From an uncultured Pseudomonadales bacterium (GTDB taxonomy: Bacteria; Pseudomonadota; Gammaproteobacteria; Pseudomonadales; Porticoccaceae), in contig CALSQH010000004.1 in assembly GCA_943788445.1 (NCBI GenBank), positions 186,001-250,000 on the forward strand: 64,000 nt of DNA, read 5' to 3'. The notes under the pieces were generated by a model, which had not been told where the DNA came from, made no database searches, and saw nothing but the letters and a program-made list of their open reading frames with translations. Made by a program: the position numbers and the translations under genes. Below, piece by piece: positions 18,200 through 26,303 of this stretch (positions are counted from its first letter, which is position 1; the number at the start of each line of letters is the position of its first letter).

Positions 18200-19292
18200 A
18201 CTTTGTCCCATTGGGATTGTGGTGATCGGACGCAATGAAGGGGAGCGTTTAAAGCGCTGCTTAAGTTCGATCCAGTGCCAGCATAGCGGGCCGGTGGTCT
18301 ATGTGGACTCTGGCTCAACTGATGGCAGTGCAGATTACGCTAGGTCTGTGGGTGTGGATGTTGTCGATCTCGATATCAGTGTGCCTTTTACGATGGCGCG
18401 GGGTAGAAATACTGGGCTGGATTATTTGGTAGACAGACATAGCCACTGTCAGTTTGTGCAGTTTGTCGATGGTGACTGCGAAATGGTTGCCGGCTGGATA
18501 AAGGCTGGATTGCAGTTCTTACTGGATCATCAGGGTTACGCGGGTGTCTGTGGCAATCGCAGTGAGCGGTTTCCAGATGCGACGATTTACAATCAGCTGA
18601 TTGATATGGAATGGCAGGGCAGGGCAGGCGAGGTAGATGCCTGTGGCGGTGACGCAATTTATTGCATTGATCAGTTTCAGGCTGTGGGATGTTTTAACGA
18701 AGCTATGATCGCTGGGGAAGAGGCTGATTTGTGTTTACGTCTGCGTCAGCTGGGTTCTCGGCTTATGCGACTGGATAGTCCGATGACAGTTCACGATGCC
18801 AATATGCAGTACTTTTCCCAGTGGTGGAAGCGTTCGGTGCGTTGTGGGCATGCCTATGCTCATGGCTATGATATGCACAAAAATGATGCTGAAACTGGGG
18901 AGAAAAATTATCAGAAAAAGCCGGTTTTAAGCACTTTGATCTATGGCTTAGTACTGCCGGGATTGTTGGTTTTAGCACTGTTACTGTCGGTGGTTAATTC
19001 ATTAGCTTTAGCCCAGTTATTTTTGTCTATCACTGTAATAGTTATTCTATATATCCGTGCTCTACGCAATGCGACTATGTCCAAACCAACAGAGTCGACG
19101 CGGCAGAATTGGTTGTACGCCGGTTTTATTCTGTTGGGTAAATTCCCCGAAGCTCAGGGGCTACTGCGTTATTACTTCAATAAGGCGTTGGGGAAGACGA
19201 GTAAAATAATTGAGTACAAAACTGAAAGCAGAATTGAAAGCAAAATAGAAAATAAAGACACACAGGGAAGCGATTGTTCGCCAAAGGATTAG
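18192..19292 (+). CDS. GT2-family glycosyltransferase with C-terminal membrane spans
   Basis: A 366-residue protein with GIVVIGRNEGERLKRCL (about residues 8-24), VVYVDSGSTDGSADYAR (about residues 35-51) and the metal-binding FVQFVDGDCEMVAGW (about residues 92-106), all GT2 features. IAGEEADLCLRLRQLG follows near residue 175. Two hydrophobic spans occur at about residues 248-292, anchoring it to the inner membrane. The tail is short and charged with a small internal repeat (ESRIESKIENKD). GTG 18192 is the start: TGAGG at 18181-18185 is six bases upstream, and the gene overlaps the isomerase. The sugar is unknown, but a heptosyl donor made by the surrounding genes is possible. Confidence 0.8.
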   Translation: MTELCPIGIVVIGRNEGERLKRCLSSIQCQHSGPVVYVDSGSTDGSADYARSVGVDVVDLDISVPFTMARGRNTGLDYLVDRHSHCQFVQFVDGDCEMVAGWIKAGLQFLLDHQGYAGVCGNRSERFPDATIYNQLIDMEWQGRAGEVDACGGDAIYCIDQFQAVGCFNEAMIAGEEADLCLRLRQLGSRLMRLDSPMTVHDANMQYFSQWWKRSVRCGHAYAHGYDMHKNDAETGEKNYQKKPVLSTLIYGLVLPGLLVLALLLSVVNSLALAQLFLSITVIVILYIRALRNATMSKPTESTRQNWLYAGFILLGKFPEAQGLLRYYFNKALGKTSKIIEYKTESRIESKIENKDTQGSDCSPKD

Positions 19293-19293
19293 G

Positions 19294-20577
19294 ATGATTC
19301 ACTATATAACCAGTACTGGTGTTGGTAATGCTTGGGTTGGCAATGAGTTGATGGCTCTGGCTGACAGGGGTATTCCTTTTCGCCTACATTCGCTTCACAA
19401 ACCCACGGCGACCTTTTTTAAGTCTGAGCAGGTAAAGCAGATTGCTGAGCAGACAAATTATATTTATCCGCTGGGTGTCTGGCGGGTTTTAACTAGCCTG
19501 TTGCTGGCGCCCTTTATATTTCCAAGATACTTTTTTCCTGCGCTGTGGAACAGTTTTTTTGGCCGCAAAGAGTCATTCTCTATTCGACTCAAATCCATTT
19601 TGCATTTCTGCGTGTCCTGCGTCTGGGCTCGATCTCTGCGTAAACAGCCGGTTTCGCATATTCATTCCCAGTGGATCAACTCCTGTGGAACTGTGGGTAT
19701 GTACGCCGCCTGGCTGTTAAAGAAACCCTTTAGTTTTACTGGCCATGCGGCAGATCTTTTTCGAGAGCGCTGCGCGCTAAAAGATAAAATAAAACGTGCA
19801 GAGTTTATTGTTTGTATCTCTTCGTTTCACCGAGATTTTTATCTCTCTGAGGGCGCCGACCCAGGCCAATTAATTATTAGTTACTGCGGCATAGATACCG
19901 GTATGTTTTCGCCCAGCCCAACATCTGATGCGGGCGCTGAAACCTCAGATAAAACACCAATCAGATTGCTCTCTGCAGCGCGTTTGGTGGATAAAAAAGG
20001 CTTTAAATACCTTATTTCAGCCTGCAAAAGCCTCGCTGACCAGGGCATTGATTTCAGTTGCATTATTGCCGGGGACGGCCCACTTTTAAATGAACTTGAG
20101 TACCAGATTCAGCAGCTGCATTTAGGTGGCAGAGTGACGTTAACCGGTCGCCCGATTTTGCAGGAGGATATTCCAAGCTTTATGCGCCGTGGGGATATCT
20201 ATTGTCTACCCTGCGTTTGGGCAGAGGATGGGGATGTCGATGGCTTGCCACAGATGTTGATGGAAGCCATGGCCTGTGGTGTACCTGTGGTGTCGACAAG
20301 ATTGGTGGGGATTCCTGATCTTATTGTCGAGGGTGAAACGGGGTTGCTTGCAGCACCTAATAATACCCAAGATCTTGCCAATCAGCTGCGACAGTTGATT
20401 GAAGATAGTCCACTGCGCAGCAGGCTGGCGATCAATGGCAGGCAACAAGTAGAGAATCTATTCGATTTAGCCACCTGCCTAGATACCCTGTTTGACAGAT
20501 TTACACAAAGTATTCAGACCTATAGCTCTGAAACAAATAGCCTTAAAAAAACCAATGCTAAAGGAATTAGCCAATGA
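19294..20577 (+). CDS. GT4-family glycosyltransferase (WcaL/colanic-acid type)
   Basis: A 427-residue GT-B glycosyltransferase. The C-terminal half contains LLSAARLVDKKGFKYLISA (about residues 227-245), GDGPLLNELE and the donor site DGLPQMLMEAMACGVPVVST (about residues 312-331), close to the EpsD/WcaL group of exopolysaccharide transferases. The N-terminal half includes hydrophobic stretches near residues 60-115, suggesting membrane association. It follows the GT2 gene after one base and overlaps hddA by four bases (ATGA), so translation is coupled. It probably acts in assembling the repeat unit. Confidence 0.85.
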   Translation: MIHYITSTGVGNAWVGNELMALADRGIPFRLHSLHKPTATFFKSEQVKQIAEQTNYIYPLGVWRVLTSLLLAPFIFPRYFFPALWNSFFGRKESFSIRLKSILHFCVSCVWARSLRKQPVSHIHSQWINSCGTVGMYAAWLLKKPFSFTGHAADLFRERCALKDKIKRAEFIVCISSFHRDFYLSEGADPGQLIISYCGIDTGMFSPSPTSDAGAETSDKTPIRLLSAARLVDKKGFKYLISACKSLADQGIDFSCIIAGDGPLLNELEYQIQQLHLGGRVTLTGRPILQEDIPSFMRRGDIYCLPCVWAEDGDVDGLPQMLMEAMACGVPVVSTRLVGIPDLIVEGETGLLAAPNNTQDLANQLRQLIEDSPLRSRLAINGRQQVENLFDLATCLDTLFDRFTQSIQTYSSETNSLKKTNAKGISQ

Positions 20578-21563
20578 TTATTTCGCAAACCCCCTATCGG
20601 GTGAGTTTTGCTGGGGGCGGCACAGACCTGCCGTCTTTCTATGAAAAAGAGATGGGTGCAGTGTTATCTGTCGGCCTGTCACAGCATATGTACGTCACTG
20701 TGAGTCCACGCTTTAAAGCTTCAACGCGTATCGCTTATACCAAAACAGAGATTGCCGAGAGCATTGAGGATATAGAGCACACCATCGCCCGTGAAGCGTT
20801 GCGTATGACTGATTTGGGCAAGCACTTAGAGATCACCACCATCGGTGATGTTCCCTCAGGTACGGGGCTGGGTTCGAGCAGTAGTTTGGCGGTGGGTTTG
20901 CTCAATGCACTGAATGCCTACAAGGGGCAGATCAGCAGCCCGCAACAGTTAGCGGAGAAGGCCTGCCAGATAGAGATAGATATTCTGAATAAGCCGATTG
21001 GCAAGCAGGATCAGTATGCGGCGGCTTTTGGCTCATTAAACTATATTCGCTTTAACTCGGATGACAGTGTTGATGTTGAACCTGTGCCTTATAAGCCTGA
21101 GACATTGCGTGAGTTAGAGTCGCGAACACTCTTGCTGTATACCGCCCAGCAGCGCAGTGCCGACGATATTCTGGTGAAACAGAGCGCGGGTACTCAGCGT
21201 CAGGATACTTTTGCTGTGCTTAGAGAAATGCGCGATCTTGCTGAGGAAATGAGAAGTGTGATCTCGGGTAGCGGCAATATGGATGATTTTGCCGCGCTTT
21301 TACATGAGGGTTGGCTGCTTAAAAAATCCCTCGGTTTTGGTATTACCAACCAGCGCATTGATGATTGGTATAGCGCCGCACTCAAGGCCGGTGCTCAGGG
21401 TGGCAAGCTGCTCGGTGCTGGCGGTGGTGGATTTTTAATGTTGATGGCACCGCCAGAGAATCATCAAGCGATTCGTGATGCGTTGGGTAATCCGCGGGAG
21501 ATCCCTTTTGAGGTAGATCGGCGCGGTAGCAGAATAATTTTTATCAGTGACAGGTACAAATAA
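20574..21563 (+). CDS. hddA: D-glycero-alpha-D-manno-heptose 7-phosphate kinase (GHMP kinase)
   Basis: A 329-residue GHMP-family kinase. It has the N-terminal substrate block TPYRVSFAGGGTDLPSFYE (about residues 5-23), the ATP loop DVPSGTGLGSSSSLAVGLL (about residues 94-112) and the C-terminal GGKLLGAGGGGFLMLM (about residues 275-290). The GGGTDLP start and overall length are those of HddA, which phosphorylates the anomeric position of heptose 7-phosphate in the GDP-heptose route; fucokinase-like relatives are the main alternative. The GmhA-like isomerase lies two genes upstream and the nucleotidyltransferase downstream, which supports HddA. ATG overlaps the previous stop. Confidence 0.85.
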   Translation: MIISQTPYRVSFAGGGTDLPSFYEKEMGAVLSVGLSQHMYVTVSPRFKASTRIAYTKTEIAESIEDIEHTIAREALRMTDLGKHLEITTIGDVPSGTGLGSSSSLAVGLLNALNAYKGQISSPQQLAEKACQIEIDILNKPIGKQDQYAAAFGSLNYIRFNSDDSVDVEPVPYKPETLRELESRTLLLYTAQQRSADDILVKQSAGTQRQDTFAVLREMRDLAEEMRSVISGSGNMDDFAALLHEGWLLKKSLGFGITNQRIDDWYSAALKAGAQGGKLLGAGGGGFLMLMAPPENHQAIRDALGNPREIPFEVDRRGSRIIFISDRYK

Positions 21564-21618
21564 GCCGCAGGTTTATGTGCTTCATCTTTAAAGGATTTAT
21601 AACTTAAAGGAGTAAAAA

Positions 21619-22605
21619 ATGAAGATATTGTTAACAGGTGGTGCTGGTTATGTGGGCAGTGCTTGCTTGCGGCTTCTCAAACAGTCTGGCCATCAGGTAG
21701 TCGCCTACGATAACTTGGTTGAGGGTCATGCTCTGGCCGTTGATGGCGCAGATCTGGTGGTGGGCGATATTCGCGATACCGCACTGTTAGAGAAAACCCT
21801 GCGTGACAATCAGATTGAGGCGGTGATGCATTTTGCAGCGGCCACCAATGTTGGTGAGTCAGTGACTAATCCCGCTTACCATTACGACAATAATATCGGC
21901 GGTACTCTGTCGCTGTTAAATGCCATGGTTGCGGTTGGGGTTAAAAAAATCCTCTTTTCCAGCACCTGTGCAACTTACGGTTTGAACCCCTCCAGTCCCA
22001 TGGCTGAGGATGCTGAGCAGGATCCCTGCAGCCCCTATGCGAGAACCAAGCTGGCGGTTGAATGGATGATTAGAGATTTTGCCCAGACTTACGGTATTGG
22101 CTTTACTCTGCTGCGTTATTTTAATGCTGCCGGAGCCTCTAAAGATGGTCAATTTGGCGAATATCATCATCCTGAGACCCACCTGATTCCATTGGTTTTA
22201 CAAGATATCCTCGAAGGCCCTAAAGGGTTGAAAGTATTTGGTGATGACTACCCAACTGAGGATGGCACCTGTATCCGCGATTATGTGCATATTGAAGATT
22301 TGGCCAGCGCCCATCTTTTGGCGATGGAGGCTATTGCTGAGGATACCGGCGAGGTTTACAACATTGGTACAGGCAATGGCCAGTCGGTGTTGGATATTAT
22401 TAGAGCCTGCGAATTGGTGTCTGGTCATAAGGTTGAATACACCATTGTCGAGCGCAGACCAGGTGATGCGCCTGAATTGGTCGCTGATCCGCGCAAGTTG
22501 CAGACAGGCTTAGGTTGGAAACCACAGTACCCCAATATTGAAGACGTTGTGCGCACTGCGTGGGCATGGCATAAAAATAAACCTGAGGGTTACGAAAAAA
22601 AATAA
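21619..22605 (+). CDS. galE: UDP-glucose 4-epimerase-like SDR enzyme
   Basis: A 328-residue extended short-chain dehydrogenase. The NAD-binding motif is LLTGGAGYVGSACLRLL (about residues 4-20) and catalysis uses SSTCATYG and the Y-x3-K in YARTK (about residues 140-144). RYFNAAGASKDGQFGEYHHPE and CIRDYVHIEDLA match GalE closely. It would interconvert UDP-Glc/UDP-Gal or the N-acetyl forms, supplying galactose-type sugars to the polymer. AAAGGAG lies just upstream of the ATG. Inside a heptose operon it might instead act on a heptose nucleotide, but the sequence favours GalE. Confidence 0.8.
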   Translation: MKILLTGGAGYVGSACLRLLKQSGHQVVAYDNLVEGHALAVDGADLVVGDIRDTALLEKTLRDNQIEAVMHFAAATNVGESVTNPAYHYDNNIGGTLSLLNAMVAVGVKKILFSSTCATYGLNPSSPMAEDAEQDPCSPYARTKLAVEWMIRDFAQTYGIGFTLLRYFNAAGASKDGQFGEYHHPETHLIPLVLQDILEGPKGLKVFGDDYPTEDGTCIRDYVHIEDLASAHLLAMEAIAEDTGEVYNIGTGNGQSVLDIIRACELVSGHKVEYTIVERRPGDAPELVADPRKLQTGLGWKPQYPNIEDVVRTAWAWHKNKPEGYEKK

Positions 22606-22617
22606 CAAGGACCTGTT

Positions 22618-23745
22618 ATGAAAGTGTTGGTTACTGGTGGAGCGGGCTTTATTGGCTCGCACACTGTGGATAAATTGATTGAGCTCGGGCATCAGGTGAG
22701 AATTCTTGACTGCCTTAAAAAGCCGGTGCATCTGAAAGGTATGCCTCCATGGATTAACAAAGAGGCTGAGTTTGTGCTCGGCGATGTGCGTAATAAAGCG
22801 GAACTGCAAAGCGCTATGCAGGGTGTTGACGCCATCTATCATTTGGCGGCCTATCAGGATTATCTGCCCGATCTGTCTAATTTCTTTGCTACCAATGCGG
22901 TTAGCACTGCATTGATTTATGAAATCATTGTTGAGCAAAAATTGCCTATTAAAAAGGTCATTGTCGCCAGCAGTCAATTTGTGCAGGGTGAGGGTAAATA
23001 CCGCTGCACCAACTGCCGAGCAAAACTGACACCGCTGATGCGCTCGGAAAAAGATCTTGTTAATCGCAATTGGGAACATCGCTGCCCAAGCTGTGAGACA
23101 CCGCTGAGCTGGGAGTGGACTGACGAGAGTCATGTTGCACCTCCCAACGCCTATGCGCTGTCAAAGCATTCCCAGGAACAGCAGGCTATAGCCTTTGGTG
23201 AGCGCTATGGTGTTCCCTCTGTGGCTCTTCGTTATTCTATTGTGCAGGGCGCTCGGCAGTCTTTTTACAATGCCTATAGTGGTGCTTGTCGCATATTTTG
23301 CCTTAATTACTATTTTGCCAAGGCGCCCACGCTCTATGAGGATGGCGGTCAGTTTCGAGATTTCGTCAATATTCACGATGTGGTCGAGGCTAATATATTA
23401 GCGCTGACCCATAGCGAAATGGATGGCAACGTCTTCAATGTAGGCGGTGGTAAGGCTTACACCATCAAACAGTTCGCCGATATTGTGCGCGATGAAGTTC
23501 AGCGTCACCACCTTGAGCCGCTACCCGAGGCGATTATTCCCGCGGCCTACCGCTTTGGCGATACCCGCAATGCCTGCTCCGATATAAGCAAGCTTAAGAG
23601 TATGGGTTGGAGCCCCAAGTATTCTCCCGTCGATTCGGTGAAAGAGTATGTTGACTGGCTTTTTGCTCAAGATAACGTTGAGGATATTCTCGAATATGCA
23701 GAACAAACGATGAAGAAACTGGATGTAGTGAGAAATTCGGCCTAA
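22618..23745 (+). CDS. NAD-dependent sugar epimerase with zinc-ribbon-like insertion
   Basis: A 375-residue extended SDR enzyme with GGAGFIGSHTVDKLIELG (about residues 7-24) and the catalytic Y-x3-K in NAYALSK (about residues 178-184). Between the serine block (ASSQFVQGEGKY) and that tyrosine is an insertion with two paired cysteines, C-T-N-C near 129-132 and C-P-S-C near 155-158, which looks like a zinc ribbon. A cysteine-bearing insertion at the same place is known to me from dTDP-L-rhamnose 4-epimerases (WbiB/Tll type), so this may be an epimerase of a deoxy or heptose nucleotide sugar. It follows galE by 12 bases. Substrate uncertain. Confidence 0.75.
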   Translation: MKVLVTGGAGFIGSHTVDKLIELGHQVRILDCLKKPVHLKGMPPWINKEAEFVLGDVRNKAELQSAMQGVDAIYHLAAYQDYLPDLSNFFATNAVSTALIYEIIVEQKLPIKKVIVASSQFVQGEGKYRCTNCRAKLTPLMRSEKDLVNRNWEHRCPSCETPLSWEWTDESHVAPPNAYALSKHSQEQQAIAFGERYGVPSVALRYSIVQGARQSFYNAYSGACRIFCLNYYFAKAPTLYEDGGQFRDFVNIHDVVEANILALTHSEMDGNVFNVGGGKAYTIKQFADIVRDEVQRHHLEPLPEAIIPAAYRFGDTRNACSDISKLKSMGWSPKYSPVDSVKEYVDWLFAQDNVEDILEYAEQTMKKLDVVRNSA

Positions 23746-23804
23746 CTTATATAGATAGACATAACTATCTCTACTAGGGATAGCTACCAACAATGGATTG
23801 TTAA

Positions 23805-24416
23805 ATGAATTGGTACTTTGTAAGACACGGACAAATAAATTCCAACCTGAATAAAGTGTATTCAGGGCGCAGCGATGAGCCGTTAAATGCTCGGGGTTTA
23901 GAGCAGGCTCACGAGGCGGTTGACCTTATTAAATCAAAAGGCATCACTCGGGTTATTTCCAGCCCGCTTCCTCGGGCAGGCCAGACAGCAACTGTCTTGG
24001 CGTCAGCAATCGGGTTAAAAGTAGATTTCGATCCGGCATTTAATGAAATGAAATTTGGTGCCTGGGAAGGTAAAAGTGAAAGGAGTATTCAACACCAATA
24101 CCCTCTGGAGTGGACGCTGTGGAATTCCTCGCCCCACCAACTTAAATTGCCCGGCAGGGAAACACTTCAACAACTACAGCGGCGTGTTATTGAACGAATG
24201 CACCAAATCTCTGCAGCAGGGCAAGGAGGCAATGTTTTAGTTGTTAGCCATGTTGCCGTGATTCGAGTTGCACTGTTGTATACCCAAAAGCGACCACTCT
24301 CAGAGTATAAATCGGTTGCGGTTGATAACTGCCAGCTATTTCCCGTTGCCCTGATCGACAATGATTTACAAAAAGCGCGCATGCAGTGCAAAGTTTTGCG
24401 AGAGCTAGCACAGTGA
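23805..24416 (+). CDS. Histidine-phosphatase-superfamily protein, possible heptose bisphosphate phosphatase
   Basis: A 203-residue protein of the phosphoglycerate-mutase/CobC-like histidine phosphatase fold. YFVRHGQINSN (residues 4-14) carries the phospho-accepting R-H-G. ISSPLPRAGQTATVLA, MKFGAWEGKS and VLVVSHVAVIRV (about residues 142-153, second histidine) complete the site. It lies between hddA and the hddC-like gene, overlapping the latter by four bases. In GDP-heptose synthesis a HAD enzyme, GmhB, removes the 7-phosphate at this step; no gmhB-like gene is seen in the window. Non-orthologous replacement is a reasonable inference. A broad-specificity phosphatase remains possible. Confidence 0.7.
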   Translation: MNWYFVRHGQINSNLNKVYSGRSDEPLNARGLEQAHEAVDLIKSKGITRVISSPLPRAGQTATVLASAIGLKVDFDPAFNEMKFGAWEGKSERSIQHQYPLEWTLWNSSPHQLKLPGRETLQQLQRRVIERMHQISAAGQGGNVLVVSHVAVIRVALLYTQKRPLSEYKSVAVDNCQLFPVALIDNDLQKARMQCKVLRELAQ

Positions 24417-25121
24417 AGGCGGTTTTATTAATTGCTGGATTGGGTACGCGACTGCGACCATTAACCGACTTCAATACCCAAATGTCTGCTGCCAATTAAT
24501 GGTGTACCTCTGCTGGGCATATGGTTCGAAAAGCTGGTTGCCGCAGGGGTTAGCGAGGTTTTAATTAATACCCACTGGCTGGCCGATCAGGTAACCGAAT
24601 ACGTCAACAAATACGCCCCGTCAGAACTCCGCGTCACAGTCTCTTACGAACAGGAATTACTCGGCAGTGCCGGTACATTGGTTGCCAATCGGGACTTTTT
24701 TGGCAGCGAACCGTTTTTTATTATCTATGGCGATAACCTCTCGGATGTCGATCTCGCTGATCTCTATGCCAGCCACCTTCAGCACCGGCCAGTTTTAACC
24801 CTGAGTACTTTTGAAGCGGAATTTCCCGAGCGCTGTGGGGTTGCAGAAATAGATCATCAGCAAATTATTCAGGGCTTTGTCGAGAAGCCAAAAAAACCTC
24901 TATCCAATCGGGCGGCAGCGGGTATCTATGTGGCGGATACACGAATTTTTGATTATTTCCCTGAGCCTGAAAAATCATCGGTATTGGATTTGGGATTTGA
25001 TGTTATTCCCAGATTGATTGGCAAAATGCGTAATTATTCGATTGATAAATTGATTGATATAGGCACTTTTGAGAACTATCGAAAGGCTAATGGCGATTTA
25101 GTAGAGGGTGCCAATTTTTAA
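24413..25121 (+). pseudogene. hddC: Frameshifted HddC-like heptose-1-phosphate nucleotidyltransferase
   Basis: GTG 24413 opens VKAVLLIAGLGTRLRPLTD, the nucleotide-binding start of sugar-phosphate nucleotidyltransferases. Near 24476-24482 the frame breaks in AATACCCAAATG: the original frame ends at TAA 24497-24499. The +1 frame continues with PKCLLPINGVPLLGIWFEK and then the rest of the enzyme (LGSAGTLVANRDFF, FIIYGDNLSDVDL, GFVEKPKKP, AGIYVADTRIF) to the stop at 25121. Joined, it would be about 235 residues, the normal family length, with no other lesion. One inserted base (or two lost) explains it. It may be a real inactivation, a sequencing error in a short C run, or, less likely, programmed frameshifting. 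Context points to GDP-heptose synthesis. Confidence 0.8.
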
Positions 25122-25151
25122 ATAGGAATTTAAATCACAAGGAGAGTGTTT

Positions 25152-26303
25152 ATGCAAAGAGTGCATTCAGAGGACAGACTTTTTACCTCATACACAAAAA
25201 AGACTAACCGATCCTGTTGGAGTCTGTTGGGTTTGCCATTTGATCAGGTGGATCCAAGCCAGGCAATTGACCTTATTGATGAGGCCATTAAAACCAAACG
25301 TAAATGTTTTCTCTCAACGCCTAATTTAAATTTTATTGTCCAGTCGAAAAATGATGAATCATTCTATGAGTCAGTGATTTACAGCGATCTAGTCGTTGCT
25401 GACGGCATGCCGGTTATCTGGACCGCTAAATTGCTTGGTATCCCCTTGCAGAGCAGAGTTGCTGGGTCGACATTATTTGAAACATTACAGAATAAACGTC
25501 GAGATAAGCCTATTTCGGTATTTTTCTTCGGTGGTAAGGGCACTGCGGCAGAGCAAGCGGCAGAAAAGCTCAACCGCAATTCGGTAGGCATGATTGCCTG
25601 TGGTGCTCTAAATCCTGGAGTGGGCACTGTCGAGAGTATGAGTAAAACGGCGATTATTGATCAGATTAATGCAGCTCAACCGGATTTTTTGGTGGTTGCT
25701 CTTGGTGCTAAGAAGGGCCAAGAATGGATTATGAAGAATCGAGAAAAGCTTGATGTGTCTGTTATTAGTCACCTTGGGGCGGTGGTTAATTTTGTCGGTG
25801 ACAATATTCAGCGCGCGCCTCTGCGCTGGCAAAAAATGGGTTTGGAATGGGTGTGGCGGATTACTCAGGAGCCGCTGCTTTGGAAACGTTACCTTGTCGA
25901 TGGGTTGTGGTTTCTTCGCCTGATGCTAACCAAAGTGATTCCCTTAGCTATTTATCAAAAAATACTGCATAAAAAAGCCTCTAAAGGCGTGTTGGTAAAA
26001 ATTATTAATGATGTTCCTGGAGGTAGTGTAGAGCTTGTGATCAGCGGCTCTGCAATCATGGAAAGTGGTCGATTTTTAAAGTCCAGTTGCAGGAAGATAC
26101 TCGATCAATTGGAGTCATCTCCCAGTATCTCAATCAATTGCACTAAATTGGACTATATTGATAGTTCTGCGCTCGGGACCTTGATGCTTTTAAAGGCCAA
26201 TATTAAGCGCAGGGGCGGAGCATTTGGTTTGTTTGGAACCTCGCCAAGGATCAACCGTTTGATGCGGTTACATGGTGTTGAAGAGTTTTTGTTGGAGCAA
26301 TAA
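25152..26303 (+). CDS. WecG/TagA/CpsF-family glycosyltransferase fused to a STAS domain
   Basis: A 383-residue protein in two parts. Residues about 20-250 are a GT26 transferase of the WecG/TagA type: STPNLNFIVQSKNDESF, VADGMPVIWTAKLLG (catalytic-type Asp about 83), SVFFFGGKGTAAEQAAEKL, VALGAKKGQEWI and RAPLRWQKMGLEWVWRI. These move an N-acetylhexosamine-type sugar to undecaprenyl-linked acceptors. Residues about 283-383 form a STAS (anti-sigma-factor antagonist-like) domain, ending with INCTKLDYIDSSALGTLMLL; the serine in DSSALG is the position phosphorylated in SpoIIAA-like proteins. ATG 25152 is chosen because AAGGAG lies seven bases upstream. The exosortase gene starts directly after its stop codon. 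The fusion suggests regulation of a transferase by phosphorylation or partner binding. Confidence 0.8.
   Translation: MQRVHSEDRLFTSYTKKTNRSCWSLLGLPFDQVDPSQAIDLIDEAIKTKRKCFLSTPNLNFIVQSKNDESFYESVIYSDLVVADGMPVIWTAKLLGIPLQSRVAGSTLFETLQNKRRDKPISVFFFGGKGTAAEQAAEKLNRNSVGMIACGALNPGVGTVESMSKTAIIDQINAAQPDFLVVALGAKKGQEWIMKNREKLDVSVISHLGAVVNFVGDNIQRAPLRWQKMGLEWVWRITQEPLLWKRYLVDGLWFLRLMLTKVIPLAIYQKILHKKASKGVLVKIINDVPGGSVELVISGSAIMESGRFLKSSCRKILDQLESSPSISINCTKLDYIDSSALGTLMLLKANIKRRGGAFGLFGTSPRINRLMRLHGVEEFLLEQ

Noticed and set aside
22510..23133. 207-residue open frame antisense to the two epimerase genes
   Set aside because: The plus-strand frames are clear SDR enzymes with all motifs; the antisense frame is a codon-bias shadow.
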